Shown here: one piece after another, positions 1-8,590 of the stretch
Position numbering within the stretch: the first letter of the stretch is position 1
How the letters are laid out: every line of letters begins with the position of its first letter
Assembly: GCF_002086635.1 (NCBI RefSeq)
Contig: NZ_MVHD01000002.1
Span: forward strand, 124,001-188,000
Reading direction: 5' to 3'
DNA from: Mycobacterium alsense
GTDB taxonomy: Bacteria > Actinomycetota > Actinomycetes > Mycobacteriales > Mycobacteriaceae
Length of the DNA stretch: 64,000 bases
The notes under the pieces: model-generated
What the model was told of the DNA's origin: nothing
Databases searched by the model: none
Seen by the model: the letters and a program-made list of their open reading frames with translations, nothing else
Translations under genes and position numbers: made by a program

Positions 1-447
1 GAGCATCTCGGCACTGCCGGCGCGGTCCAGGCTGCAATCCCAGCGCCGGTTATCGGGGTTCCATCGCAGCGCACGCACCGTGGTGTCGAGCATGAGGTGG
101 CGGCGCAGGTCGAATTCGTCGGCCACGGATTCGAGGTAGGCCAGGATTTCGGGCTGCCGGGCGTAGGTGCGGCTCCAGGATTTGTTGGGCGCGAAGGAAA
201 ACGAGTACAGGTGGCTCTGGATGTCGCACGCGGCGCCGGGGTAGGTGTTGCGCCGCCAGGTGCCGCCGACCCCGTCGGCGCCGTCGATGATCACCAGGTC
301 GTCGATGCCGGCGCGGCGCAGCGCGACCGCCGCGCCGAGGCCGCCGAAGCCGGCACCGATGATCGCCACCCTCGGTGAGCGCCGGCGGCGCGTCGCGGCC
401 CGCAACCAACCGCCCGCGTAGCGCCGACGGGCCTGCGGGCTGGTCAC
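1..447 (-). CDS. Baeyer-Villiger-type flavin monooxygenase (partial, N-terminal part)
   Basis: This is the first 149 residues of a class B flavin monooxygenase; the C-terminus lies beyond base 1. The FAD-binding GAGFGG is at residues 31-36 and the GGTWxxNxYPG stretch at 61-71, a pattern typical of Baeyer-Villiger monooxygenases. The family uses FAD and NADPH to insert oxygen next to a ketone or to oxidise a soft heteroatom; the substrate here is unknown. I chose the GTG start at 447 because it overlaps the upstream gene's TGA as GTGA, the usual sign of translational coupling, and leaves a plausible 26-residue lead before the FAD strand. It is the second of two adjacent monooxygenases of the same general family, so the two may act on related substrates. 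Confidence 0.88.
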   Translation of the reverse strand, partial: MTSPQARRRYAGGWLRAATRRRRSPRVAIIGAGFGGLGAAVALRRAGIDDLVIIDGADGVGGTWRRNTYPGAACDIQSHLYSFSFAPNKSWSRTYARQPEILAYLESVADEFDLRRHLMLDTTVRALRWNPDNRRWDCSLDRAGSAEML

Positions 448-2228
448 CGCCCCGCCCTCCCGCCACGGATGTCGAATCCGTCCAGGTCTCCCTCCGCCCG
501 CCACGCCCGAAGGATGTCGGCGTATTCGGTGGGCGCGCCGATGAAGAAGCTGCCCTGCCGGGTCTTGGCGTCGGCCTTGCCTTCCCGGTTGTAGTAGCCC
601 GGGGTGCACGTCCGCGCCCGTTCGGCGGTGGCGGCGGAACGGGCCACCACCATGTCGACCCAGGCGGCCTCGGCGACGGGCGACGCCTCGACCTCGGCGA
701 CGCCACGCTCGAGCGCCCACGCGATGATCCACGCGGCGTGGCTTGCCTGCACGTCCAGCAGGTACGGGAAGTTCACCGTCAGCCCCGCCTGGGCGATGCT
801 CTCGATGAAGCAGTTCGGGAAACCATTGGTGCACAAGCCCTGAAAGGTGCGCACGCCGTCGCGCCACCGGTCGGTGAGGGTCACGCCGTCGCGGCCGATC
901 AGCTCGAACCCGGTGCGCCGGCAGTAGTCGGTGCCCACCTCGAAACCCGTCGCGAAGATCAGGCAATCGAGCTCGTAGGTCACCCCGTCGACGACGACGC
1001 CCGCTTCGGTGATGCGTTCCACGCCGCGACCCCGGGTGTCGACCAGGGTGACGTTGTCGCGGTTGAAGGTCTGCAGATAGTCGTCGTGAAAGCAGGGCCG
1101 CTTGCAGAAATAGCCGTACCACGGCTTGAGCGCCTCGGCGGTGGCGGTGTCGGCGACGATCTCGTCGACCCGTGCCCGGATCTCGTCCATCTTGGCGAAG
1201 TCGGCGAGTTCGATGTTGGGCGCCGGGGCGCCGTCGCCGTCGTGACGCATGACCGGAAGCTTGCGCGTGATGCTCGTCCAGGCGTCGGCGACCAGGTCTT
1301 CGTCGGCCCGGCCGCCGGCCGTGAGCACCTGGAAGTTGCGGATGCGCCGCTGCTGCCAGCCCGGCGGCAATGAGCTGGCCCATTGGTAGTCGGTGGGCCG
1401 GTTGTCCCGCACGTCGACCGACGATGGCGTGCGCTGAAAGACGTACAAATGCCGCGCGGCCGCGCCCAGGTGCGGCACGCACTGGACGGCCGTGGCGCCG
1501 GTGCCGATGATGCCGACGCGCTTCGTCGCCAGGTGCTCGAGCTGCTCGCCGGTGTAGCCGTAGTCCCAGCGGCTGGTGTGGAAGCTGTGCCCGCGAAACC
1601 GGCCGAGCCCGTCGATGCCGGGCAGCTTGGGCTTGGCCTGATACCCGTTGGCCATGGAGACGAACCTGGCCCGCATCTCGTCACCGTGGTCGGTCCGGAT
1701 GATCCAGCGGGAAGCGGCGCTGTCCCAGCGGATTTCGTGCACATCGGTTCGCAGGCACGCGCCGCGGTAGAGGTCATAGTGCTCGGCGATGCGCCGGCAA
1801 TGCGCGAAAATCTCCGACCCTTTGGCGTACTTGTCGGAGGGAATGTAGCCGAGTTCCTCCAGCAGCGGCATGTACACGTAGGACTCCACGTCGCAGGCGA
1901 TCCCCGGGTAGCGGTTCCAGTACCAGGTACCGCCCACGTCGGCCGCCCGGTCGATGAGCCGCACGCCGTCAACGCCGAGCTCACGCAGCCGCGCCCCCGT
2001 CAACAGCCCGCCGAAACCCGCGCCGACGATCGCGACGTCGACCTCGTCGGTGAGCGGCTCGCGGGTGAACCCCCCATCGACCCACGGGTCCTCGGCGAAC
2101 CGGGCGAAGGCGCCCGCGGTCTCCACGTACTGCGCTATGCCCTCCGGGCGCAGGCGCCGGGCCCGCTCCTCGGCGTACTTCCGTCGCAGCGCGTCGACGT
2201 CGAACGCCGCGCCCACGGTCTCGGTCAC
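444..2228 (-). CDS. Baeyer-Villiger-type flavin monooxygenase
   Basis: A complete 594-residue FAD/NADPH monooxygenase. The sequence shows the FAD dinucleotide motif GAGFGG (69-74), GGTWYWNRYPG (99-109), the BVMO fingerprint FxGxxxHxxxW as FRGHSFHTSRW (211-221) and a second, NADPH-binding motif GTGATA (242-247). Length and motif order fit the longer type I BVMOs, which carry an N-terminal extension before the FAD domain. The family converts ketones to esters or lactones; no substrate can be read from the sequence. The start is GTG at 2228. The gene lies 27 bp after a TetR gene and overlaps the next monooxygenase by 4 bp, so the three probably form one leftward operon under local TetR control. 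Confidence 0.92.
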   Translation of the reverse strand: MTETVGAAFDVDALRRKYAEERARRLRPEGIAQYVETAGAFARFAEDPWVDGGFTREPLTDEVDVAIVGAGFGGLLTGARLRELGVDGVRLIDRAADVGGTWYWNRYPGIACDVESYVYMPLLEELGYIPSDKYAKGSEIFAHCRRIAEHYDLYRGACLRTDVHEIRWDSAASRWIIRTDHGDEMRARFVSMANGYQAKPKLPGIDGLGRFRGHSFHTSRWDYGYTGEQLEHLATKRVGIIGTGATAVQCVPHLGAAARHLYVFQRTPSSVDVRDNRPTDYQWASSLPPGWQQRRIRNFQVLTAGGRADEDLVADAWTSITRKLPVMRHDGDGAPAPNIELADFAKMDEIRARVDEIVADTATAEALKPWYGYFCKRPCFHDDYLQTFNRDNVTLVDTRGRGVERITEAGVVVDGVTYELDCLIFATGFEVGTDYCRRTGFELIGRDGVTLTDRWRDGVRTFQGLCTNGFPNCFIESIAQAGLTVNFPYLLDVQASHAAWIIAWALERGVAEVEASPVAEAAWVDMVVARSAATAERARTCTPGYYNREGKADAKTRQGSFFIGAPTEYADILRAWRAEGDLDGFDIRGGRAGR

Positions 2229-2242
2229 GGCCCGACTATATA

Positions 2243-2256
2243 ATCAATCGTTTGAT
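2243..2256. promoter_or_regulatory. Inverted repeat upstream of the monooxygenase operon
   Basis: A perfect 5-bp inverted repeat, ATCAA-TCGT-TTGAT, sits in a short AT-rich stretch between the TetR gene and the first monooxygenase. It touches the TetR stop codon and lies 14 bp upstream of the monooxygenase GTG. A TATAATC string overlaps it, and the same string recurs in the divergent TetR-TetR intergenic region. It is a candidate operator or internal promoter for the monooxygenases; recognition by the adjacent TetR is inferred. Confidence 0.45.
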
Positions 2257-2876
2257 CATATCAATGCCTCGCCCCTTCCCGCCGAGTCCAGCAGGGTCCC
2301 CCGGATCAGGCGCTTGGCCGCCGCCAGGGCCGCGTGGTAGTCGCGCGGCGGCAGCGACGCCCCGAGTTCGGTCAGGCCGTAGATCAGCGCATAGACCGCC
2401 TCCGCGGCGCCCCGCGCATCGGCCGGGGCGCCCTCGGCGTCGCCGAGGACGCCCTCGATGATGTCGCGAAACGCGGCGAACCCCGCGTCGCCGGCCACGC
2501 GGTCACCGAGCGCGCTGTCGGCGCGGATGGCCCACTCGAACGCCGCGAGATCGGGGTACTCGCGCATCAGCCGGCCGGATTCGTCGAGCACCGCTTCGAT
2601 TCGGTCGACGACGCCGCCGGGGCGGGCGGCGGCGCGGCGCAGTCGCGGCAGCGCGACATCGGTTCTGGCGGCGACGGCCGCCTTGATCAACTCCGATTTG
2701 TTGGGGAAGTAGTTGTACAGGCTGGCGCTGGTCACCTGTGCCGTGCGGGCGATCTCGCGGATGGTCGCCCGCGAGTAGCCCGACCTGGACACGCAGCGCA
2801 TGGTGGCGGCGATGATGCGCCGGCGGGTCTCCTCGCCGCTGGCGCCGACCGGGCGGCCGAGTTGCGCCCGCGTCAT
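2256..2876 (-). CDS. TetR-family transcriptional regulator
   Basis: A 206-residue TetR repressor. The N-terminal DNA-binding domain has the helix-turn-helix at about 38-57, ending in the family pattern SLYNYFPNKSEL. The C-terminal part is an unassigned ligand-binding helical domain. The ATG at 2876 has a purine-rich GTGAGG upstream. The gene is co-directional with, and 27 bp from, two Baeyer-Villiger monooxygenases, so its likely job is to sense their substrate or product and repress the operon. The divergent neighbour at 2943 is a clear paralogue: both proteins share LGRPVGA near the N-terminus and the SGYSRATIREIA-type helix, which suggests a local duplication. Confidence 0.9.
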   Translation of the reverse strand: MTRAQLGRPVGASGEETRRRIIAATMRCVSRSGYSRATIREIARTAQVTSASLYNYFPNKSELIKAAVAARTDVALPRLRRAAARPGGVVDRIEAVLDESGRLMREYPDLAAFEWAIRADSALGDRVAGDAGFAAFRDIIEGVLGDAEGAPADARGAAEAVYALIYGLTELGASLPPRDYHAALAAAKRLIRGTLLDSAGRGEALI

Positions 2877-2903
2877 CGTGATGGCCTCACCCGTGCGAAT
2901 ATA

Positions 2904-2913
2904 ATCGGACGAT
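2904..2913. promoter_or_regulatory. Short palindrome between divergent TetR genes
   Basis: The 66-bp intergenic region between the two TetR genes holds ATCG-GA-CGAT, an exact inverted repeat, preceded by TATAATC in an AT-rich patch. It is the natural place for a shared promoter and operator serving both divergent regulators. TATAATC also occurs beside the inverted repeat at 2243-2256, which makes a common binding protein plausible but not shown. Confidence 0.4.
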
Positions 2914-2942
2914 CAATTACACGCCCGCGGCGCGGAGGTGCG

Positions 2943-3617
2943 ATGGGTAGACGAGCGCCCGCGCCGTCGCGGCTCGGGCGACCGGTGGGCGCCGACGGCG
3001 AGCAGACCCGGGCCCGGATAGTCGGCGCGGCGATGCGCTGCGTCGCCGAGGTGGGCTACTCCCGGGCGACCATTCGTGAGATCGCCAGGGCCGCCGACAT
3101 GACCAGCGGCAGCCTGTATCACTATTTTCCGAACAAGTCCGAGCTGCTCACCGCGACCGTCGGCGAAATCGACGAGATCGCGGCCCCGAGGCTGCGGGCG
3201 GCCGCGGCGCGGGGCGAGGACGTCGTCGCTCGCGTCGAGGCGGTGCTCGACGAGCTGGCCCGATTGACGCGCGAGTATCCCCACCTGAGCGCGTTCGACC
3301 GGGCGATGCGCGCGGAGCGCACGGCCCACCCGCGCGACGGACGGGTGCGGCACACCGGACTGAAAGCGGTGCGCGACATCATCGATGGGATCGTCCGGGA
3401 CGCCCCGGCGCTGCCGCCGGGCACCGACGCGCACGCAGCGGTCGACGCGATCTACGCGCTGGCCCGCGGCCTGACGGAGCGGGCGGCCAACCTGAGCCCG
3501 GAGGCCTATGCCGCCACGCTGGACGCGGCCAAGCAGCTGATCAGGGGAACGCTTTTCGCGCCGCCAGCGCTTCGCCGAGGGTCCACACCGCAACGCCGAT
3601 CAAGACGAGGTCCTTGA
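2943..3617 (+). CDS. TetR-family transcriptional regulator (paralogue of the divergent TetR)
   Basis: A 224-residue TetR protein with its helix-turn-helix at about 43-62, ending in SLYHYFPNKSEL. The ATG at 2943 follows GGAGGTGCG, a good ribosome-binding site, and removes a long spurious upstream extension. It is divergent from, and similar along its whole length to, the TetR at 2256-2876. The last 77 bp overlap the 3' end of the convergent membrane-protein gene at 3541. The end of the protein, rich in Arg and Ser after TLFAPPALRR, therefore reads antisense to that gene. Its target is probably the shared divergent promoter. Confidence 0.88.
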   Translation: MGRRAPAPSRLGRPVGADGEQTRARIVGAAMRCVAEVGYSRATIREIARAADMTSGSLYHYFPNKSELLTATVGEIDEIAAPRLRAAAARGEDVVARVEAVLDELARLTREYPHLSAFDRAMRAERTAHPRDGRVRHTGLKAVRDIIDGIVRDAPALPPGTDAHAAVDAIYALARGLTERAANLSPEAYAATLDAAKQLIRGTLFAPPALRRGSTPQRRSRRGP

Positions 3618-4011
3618 GCAGGAACTGGCCCGGCAGCGCCGAGAGCACCGGCAGCCCGGCCGCGTGGCTGGACACCGCCCCCGGAGTCGTGAACAGGAAG
3701 CTCAGCGTGCCCAGGAACAGCGCCACCGCCAGCGCGCTGCCCAGCGCCGACGCGCTCGGCAGCACCGGCCGCAGCGCAATGAGAAGCGCGGCAACGATTT
3801 CCATGGTCCCCAGCCCGCGGGCCACCACCGTCACGCTGGCCACGTCATAGATCCAGCTCATCAGCGGGCTGTGCTCGATCAGCGTGCGGGACTCCATCTT
3901 CGCGTACTTGCCGAACCCGATCCAGGCCAACACGACCACCAGGCCGTAGCGGGCGAGCAGCTGTCCCGACCGGGTGAGCAGCGGGGCGACGCGATGCGGG
4001 CGGTCGATCAT
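3541..4011 (-). CDS. YkgB-like (DUF417) integral membrane protein
   Basis: A 156-residue membrane protein with about four hydrophobic segments: roughly 20-35, 62-82, 88-110 and 130-148. The pattern LxWIGxxKYxxxE near the first helix and the total length match the YkgB/DUF417 family, which is related to DoxX proteins. Some members of that family are linked to resistance to reactive chlorine species, but nothing here confirms that role. The gene reads leftwards and its 3' end overlaps the convergent TetR gene by 77 bp. An 86-bp gap separates it from the upstream SRPBCC gene on the same strand. Confidence 0.75.
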   Translation of the reverse strand: MIDRPHRVAPLLTRSGQLLARYGLVVVLAWIGFGKYAKMESRTLIEHSPLMSWIYDVASVTVVARGLGTMEIVAALLIALRPVLPSASALGSALAVALFLGTLSFLFTTPGAVSSHAAGLPVLSALPGQFLLKDLVLIGVAVWTLGEALAARKAFP

Positions 4012-4097
4012 CGAGACAGAACCCTCCGGGGCGATAGATTGCTGACGGCAACTGTTCCGAGAGCAACACGACTGCCAGCCCGATCGGGTTCAGCGAC

Positions 4098-4571
4098 CTA
4101 CTGCCCCGCGTAGCGATCGCGCAGCTTGGCCAGCGTCGCCTCGATGCCCGCCGCATTGGCCTTCCGGAAGCCCGTTCGCTCGTAGTACTTCAGCGCCTTC
4201 TTGATCGCGCCGGCCCGGCTGTAGTCGAACGTCTCGGTGACCCGCGTCCGCGTCGGCGACAGCGATTCGAATTCCCACCGCCAGCGGTGGCCGAGCGGAT
4301 GTCGCCATTCGACCAGTTCATTCGGATCGAGGGCGGTCACGGTGCTGGTGATCCGGTACGGCAGGCCGTACATCTTCATGTGCGTCGAGAACTTCGAACC
4401 CACAACGAGTTCCGCCGGGACTTTGATGTTGTCGCGCACCGTGCCCGAACCGTCCAGCTCGTGGTGGCGCCGCGGATCGGCGGCCATCGCGTAGAGCTCG
4501 GCGGCCGGGGCGTCCACTTCGACCGACCGACTCACCTGATGGGGCCCCACGTCGACGACGTTGACGGTCAT
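4098..4571 (-). CDS. SRPBCC-fold (polyketide cyclase/START-like) protein
   Basis: A 157-residue protein of the SRPBCC superfamily, whose members bind hydrophobic ligands in a helix-grip cavity. An N-terminal strand ([20 protein letters not shown]) is followed by central strands and the late VTETFDY strand, then an amphipathic C-terminal helix with [14 protein letters not shown], all in the usual order. The ATG at 4571 is preceded by AAAGGAGACC at ideal spacing, so the longer 177-residue reading is not preferred. No catalytic residue can be assigned. It is followed at 86 bp by the YkgB-like gene. Confidence 0.82.
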   Translation of the reverse strand: MTVNVVDVGPHQVSRSVEVDAPAAELYAMAADPRRHHELDGSGTVRDNIKVPAELVVGSKFSTHMKMYGLPYRITSTVTALDPNELVEWRHPLGHRWRWEFESLSPTRTRVTETFDYSRAGAIKKALKYYERTGFRKANAAGIEATLAKLRDRYAGQ

Positions 4572-4705
4572 GACGGTCTCCTTTCGGCCCGCGGCTGGCG
4601 CGAGGTAGAGGCTACGCCTGGTTCCCGGCACGGCTCCGCGAGGCGGGGTGATCCCGAGGTCCTCCGGCGTTTGCCTAATTGGTATTCAGGTGAGGGAGGT
4701 CGACG

Positions 4706-5046
4706 ATGACGCTGCAGGATGACGTCATGGTGAACAATGCGGCGATGGTGGCCGACGGGCCGACGCCGTGCTGACCAGCCACGAGGTCATCGGCGAGGCC
4801 TGCGCGCACACCGGCCTGGCCGACTCCGGCGAGGACGGGTTCCGCGAAGGCCTGGGATTGCTGTTGTCCGCCCTGCGCGACGAGGCCCGGCTGCACGACG
4901 CGCGGTTCGTGATGACGCACCGCGAATCCACCGACGTCATCCTGTCGGTGGCCGACCTGTATGCCGACATCATCGGATCGTTCAGCGCCGCAATCGACCG
5001 TTCCTACATCGGGCGGCTCAATGTTCGAGCGTTGCAACCCGCTTGA
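4706..5046 (+). pseudogene. Sulfotransferase remnant (internally deleted, probably frameshifted)
   Basis: The frame from 4768 encodes 92 residues that resemble two separate parts of mycobacterial sulfotransferases. The N-terminal part (GEACAHTGLADSGEDGFREGL) matches the start of the intact sulfotransferase at 33552. The second part resembles the late region of this enzyme family (VMTHRESTDVILSVADLYAD), with THRES in place of the THRDP pattern. The intervening PAPS-binding PRxGTT region, about 200 residues, is absent, and the protein stops early after LNV. A good start (GGGAGG then ATG at 4706) opens in another frame that ends at a TGA just before this frame, suggesting a frameshift as well. 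The SDR 40 bp downstream is intact. Confidence 0.7.
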
Positions 5047-5086
5047 CAAGATCACTCGCGACTAGAGAAGGGAACCCAAAGAGCCG

Positions 5087-5908
5087 ATGAGCCAATCACT
5101 CTCGGGAAGGGCGGCGCTGATCACCGGCGCGGCGCGCGGGCAGGGCCGAGCACACGCGGTACGCCTGGCCGCCGAGGGCGCCGACATCATCGCGGTCGAC
5201 ATCGCGGGGCCGTTGCCCTCCAGCGTTCCCTACGATTCCCCCACGCCCGACGACCTGGCGGAGACGGCACGGCTGGTCGAAGCCAGCGGCAGGAAGGCCG
5301 TCGCCGCGGCGGTCGACATCCGCGACTTCGACGCGCTGCGAGCGGCGGTCGACGCCGCCGTCGGCGACCTGGGCCGCCTCGACATCATCGTCGCCAACGC
5401 CGGGATCTGCAGCCCCGCACCCTGGGACCAGATCACCCCCCAAGCGTTCCGGGACACCATCGACACCAACGTGATCGGCACCTGGAACACCGTGATGGCC
5501 GGCGCCCACCACATCATCGACGGCGGTCGCGGCGGGTCGATCATCCTCATCGGGTCCGCCGCCGGCATCAAGATGCAGTCCTTCATGGTCCACTACACCG
5601 CAAGCAAACACGCCGTCGTCGGGATGGCGCGCGCGTTCGCCGCCGAGCTCGGCCGCCACAACATCCGGGTCAACAGCCTGAATCCCGGGGCGGTCTCCAC
5701 CCCGATGGGAACCGGCCGGATGCGCGAGGCGCTCCGGTCGGCCGCGGATACCTATCCGCATCTGCGCGGCATGCACAAACCGCTGCTGCCCGAGGGCATC
5801 GCCCAGCCCGAAGACATCGCCGACGCCGTCGCGTGGCTGGCTTCGGACCAGTCGAGATTGGTCACGGCCACCCAGGTTTCGGTCGATATCGGCGTCGGTT
5901 ACGTGTGA
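5087..5908 (+). CDS. Mycofactocin-type SDR oxidoreductase
   Basis: A 273-residue short-chain dehydrogenase. It shows the TGAARGQG cofactor motif (13-20), NAG (104-106), a Ser in the IGSAAG strand (157) and YxxxK as Y170/K174. A roughly 30-residue insert after the second strand (DIAGPLPSSVPYDSPTPDDLAETA) is typical of the SDR group that uses tightly bound NAD and needs mycofactocin as electron carrier. Such enzymes oxidise alcohols to ketones or aldehydes. The ATG at 5087 has AGAAGGGAA upstream. Its neighbour is a broken sulfotransferase, a pairing that suggests a once-functional two-gene unit. Confidence 0.9.
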   Translation: MSQSLSGRAALITGAARGQGRAHAVRLAAEGADIIAVDIAGPLPSSVPYDSPTPDDLAETARLVEASGRKAVAAAVDIRDFDALRAAVDAAVGDLGRLDIIVANAGICSPAPWDQITPQAFRDTIDTNVIGTWNTVMAGAHHIIDGGRGGSIILIGSAAGIKMQSFMVHYTASKHAVVGMARAFAAELGRHNIRVNSLNPGAVSTPMGTGRMREALRSAADTYPHLRGMHKPLLPEGIAQPEDIADAVAWLASDQSRLVTATQVSVDIGVGYV

Positions 5909-6088
5909 TGCGCGGCTGAAGCGCGGCAGTGTTGCCTGCTCTTCGGGGCGAGTGCAGCACCGGCCAGGTCTTGCACATCGGCGGCGGATCACACCTTCGG
6001 CAGTGACAGAATGGCGCTGCCTGCGTTCGCCGCGGTGATCACCCCGAACGCGGGAATACCCCGAGGGACCGCGGCGTTGCAGGTGAGT

Positions 6089-6105
6089 ATACCCCCCTAG
6101 GGTAT
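6089..6105. promoter_or_regulatory. CsoR-like copper operator
   Basis: The sequence ATACCC-CCCTA-GGGTAT is a perfect 6-bp inverted repeat with a G/C-rich centre, the layout of CsoR/RicR copper operators (TACCC...GGGTA). It lies 30 bp upstream of the CopZ-like gene start, where a repressor would block transcription of the chaperone-ATPase unit. No csoR gene is visible nearby, so control from elsewhere is inferred. Confidence 0.65.
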
Positions 6106-6134
6106 TTTGCGGCATGGGTGAATAGGAGCGCGTC

Positions 6135-6347
6135 ATGGCATCGAGCGAGTATCGCGTGAGCGGCATGAGCTGCGAGCATTGCGAGGCCGCCGTCCAGGCC
6201 GAGGTCAGCCGGGTCCCGGGCGTGCGGGGCGTGGACGTCAGCGCGCGCACCGGCAAGCTGGTGGTCGCGAGCGCGGCGCCGGTCGACGAGCAGGCGATCC
6301 TGGACGCCGTCGACGAGGCCGGCTACGAGGCGGTGCTGGTCGCATGA
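6135..6347 (+). CDS. Heavy-metal-associated (CopZ-like) copper chaperone
   Basis: A 70-residue single HMA domain. The metal-binding loop is GMSCEHC with Cys13 and Cys16, and the end [16 protein letters not shown] is the typical final helix and strand. It would carry Cu(I) in the cytosol and hand it to the ATPase encoded next. The gene overlaps the ATPase start by 4 bp (ATGA), so the two are translated together, and both lie downstream of a CsoR-like palindrome. The rest of the 226-bp region before it shows no other clear feature. Confidence 0.93.
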   Translation: MASSEYRVSGMSCEHCEAAVQAEVSRVPGVRGVDVSARTGKLVVASAAPVDEQAILDAVDEAGYEAVLVA

Positions 6348-8590
6348 CGGCCGGTACCGATGCGGTGCGCAGCATCGAGCTGGAGATCGCCGGAATGACG
6401 TGCGCCTCCTGCGCGGCGCGCATCGAGAAGAAGTTGAACAGGCTCGACGGCGTCGCCGCGCGGGTCAACTACGCCACCGAGAAGGCCGCCGTGACGGTCC
6501 CCGCCGGATACGATCTGCGGGCGCTGGTCGCGGAGGTCGAGAGGGCCGGCTACACCGCCGCGCTGCCGCGCCCCACCGCGGATGACGGGGCGGACGAGCT
6601 GCGATCGCTGCGCGCCCGCCTGATCGGGGCCGCCGTGCTCGCCGGCCCCGTGATCGCGATGGCGATGGTCCCCGCGTGGGAGTTCCCCTACTGGCAATGG
6701 GTGTCGCTCGCGCTGGCCGCGCCGGTGGTCGCGTGGGCGGGCAGCCCGTTTCACGCGGCCGCGTGGGCGAACCTCAAACACGGCGTCGCCACCATGGACA
6801 CGCTCGTCTCGGTCGGGACGCTGTCGGCGTTCCTGTGGTCGCTGTACGCCCTCGTCCTGGGCACGGCCGGGCACCCGGGCATGCGCCACGGCTTCGAGCT
6901 GACCGTGACCCGCGGCGCCGGCACGGACAACGTCTACTTCGAAGTGGCCGCGGGCGTGACGCTGTTCGTCCTGGCCGGCCGCTACTTCGAGAAGCGCTCC
7001 AAGCGGCGCGCCGGCGCGGCGCTGCGCGCGCTGCTGGAGCTCGGCGCCAAGGACGTCGCGGTGCTGCGCCCGGAGATGCCGGGCGTCGAAACCCGCGTCC
7101 CCGTCGCCCGGCTGCGGGTCGGCGACGAGTTCGTGGTGCGCCCGGGCGAAAAGATCGCCACCGACGGGATCGTCGTCTCGGGCTCCTCGGCGGTGGACGC
7201 CTCGATGCTCACCGGCGAGCCGGTGCCCGTCGAGGTCGGCGCGGGCGACGCCGTCACCGGCGCCACCGTCAACGCCGGCGGGCGCCTGGTCGTGCGCGCC
7301 ACCCGCGTGGGCGACGACACCCAACTGGCGCAGATGGCCAGGCTCGTCGAGGCCGCCCAATCCGGCAAGGCCGAGGTGCAGCGGCTGGCGGACCGCGTCT
7401 CGGGCGTGTTCGTCCCGGTCGTCATCGTCGTCGCGGCGGCGACGCTCGCGATCTGGCTGGCCCTCGGCTTCCCCGTCACGACGGCCCTGACGGCCGCGGT
7501 CGCGGTGCTGATCATCGCCTGCCCGTGCGCGCTCGGGTTGGCGACGCCGACGGCGTTGCTGGTCGGCAGCGGCCGGGCGGCCCAGCTCGGCGTGCTCATC
7601 AAGGGGCCCGAGGTGCTGGAGTCGACGCGCAAGATCGACACCGTCGTGCTCGACAAGACCGGCACCGTCACCACCGGCAAGATGACCCTCGTCGGCGTGG
7701 TCGCCGGGCCGGACACCGACCGGGAAACGCTGTTGCGCTATGCCGGGGCGGTCGAGGACGCCTCCGAGCACCCCGTCGCCCAGGCCATCGCCAAAGCCGC
7801 CAGGGCACGACTCGGCGCCCTGCCTCAGGTCCGGGATTTCGCCAACCAGGACGGCCGGGGGGTGCGGGGCGAGGTCGACGGCCACGCCGTCGCCGTCGGC
7901 CGCGAAAGCCTGCTGGCCGATTGGGGCGAGCACCCCGAGCTGACGGCCGCCAAGGCGCGCGCCGAAGCGGAGGGCAAGACCGCCGTCGCCGTCGGCTGGG
8001 ACGGCCGCGCGCGCGGGATGCTCGTCGTCGCCGACACCGTCAAACCGACCAGCGACGAGGCCGTCCGGCAGCTCAAGGCGCTGGGCCTGACGCCGGTGCT
8101 GCTGACCGGTGACAACGAGACGGTCGCCAGGCGCATCGCCGACGAGGTCGGCATCGCAACCGTGATCGCCGGGGTGCTGCCCGCCGACAAGGTCGCCGCC
8201 GTCGAACGCCTGCGCCTGCAGGGCAAGGTCGTGGCCATGGTCGGCGACGGCATCAACGACGCCGCGGCCCTGGCCGCCGCCGACCTGGGGCTCGCCATGG
8301 GCACCGGCACCGACGTCGCGATCGAGGCCGCCGACCTGACCCTGGTGCGCGGCGACCTGCGCGCGGCGGTCGACGCGATCCGGCTGTCCCGGCGGACGCT
8401 GCGCACGATCAAGACGAACCTGTTCTGGGCCTTCGGCTACAACGTCGCCGCGATCCCGCTGGCCGCGCTCGGCCTGCTCAACCCGATGCTGGCGGGCGCC
8501 GCGATGGCGTTGTCCAGCGTGTTCGTCGTCGGCAACAGCCTGCGGCTGCGCTCCTTCGCAAGCACGACCCGTGAGGACCCTGTGGGATAG
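6344..8590 (+). CDS. Copper-exporting P1B-type ATPase (CopA/CtpA/CtpB-like)
   Basis: A 748-residue heavy-metal pump. It has an N-terminal HMA domain with CxxC at Cys20/Cys23, several membrane helices, the ion-binding CPC motif at 393-395, the phosphorylation site DKTGT starting at Asp437, the EHPVAQ motif of the nucleotide domain, and GDGINDAA at 634-641. CPC plus the N-terminal HMA points to Cu(I) transport across the cytoplasmic membrane. The ATG at 6344 overlaps the chaperone stop codon. Resemblance is to CtpA/CtpB rather than CtpV of M. tuberculosis, but no orthology is claimed. The operon seems copper-responsive through the upstream palindrome. Confidence 0.95.
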   Translation: MTAGTDAVRSIELEIAGMTCASCAARIEKKLNRLDGVAARVNYATEKAAVTVPAGYDLRALVAEVERAGYTAALPRPTADDGADELRSLRARLIGAAVLAGPVIAMAMVPAWEFPYWQWVSLALAAPVVAWAGSPFHAAAWANLKHGVATMDTLVSVGTLSAFLWSLYALVLGTAGHPGMRHGFELTVTRGAGTDNVYFEVAAGVTLFVLAGRYFEKRSKRRAGAALRALLELGAKDVAVLRPEMPGVETRVPVARLRVGDEFVVRPGEKIATDGIVVSGSSAVDASMLTGEPVPVEVGAGDAVTGATVNAGGRLVVRATRVGDDTQLAQMARLVEAAQSGKAEVQRLADRVSGVFVPVVIVVAAATLAIWLALGFPVTTALTAAVAVLIIACPCALGLATPTALLVGSGRAAQLGVLIKGPEVLESTRKIDTVVLDKTGTVTTGKMTLVGVVAGPDTDRETLLRYAGAVEDASEHPVAQAIAKAARARLGALPQVRDFANQDGRGVRGEVDGHAVAVGRESLLADWGEHPELTAAKARAEAEGKTAVAVGWDGRARGMLVVADTVKPTSDEAVRQLKALGLTPVLLTGDNETVARRIADEVGIATVIAGVLPADKVAAVERLRLQGKVVAMVGDGINDAAALAAADLGLAMGTGTDVAIEAADLTLVRGDLRAAVDAIRLSRRTLRTIKTNLFWAFGYNVAAIPLAALGLLNPMLAGAAMALSSVFVVGNSLRLRSFASTTREDPVG

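Noticed and set aside
4768..5046. An intact 92-residue small protein
   Set aside because: Its two halves match separated regions of sulfotransferases, with the cofactor region missing, so a pseudogene is more likely.
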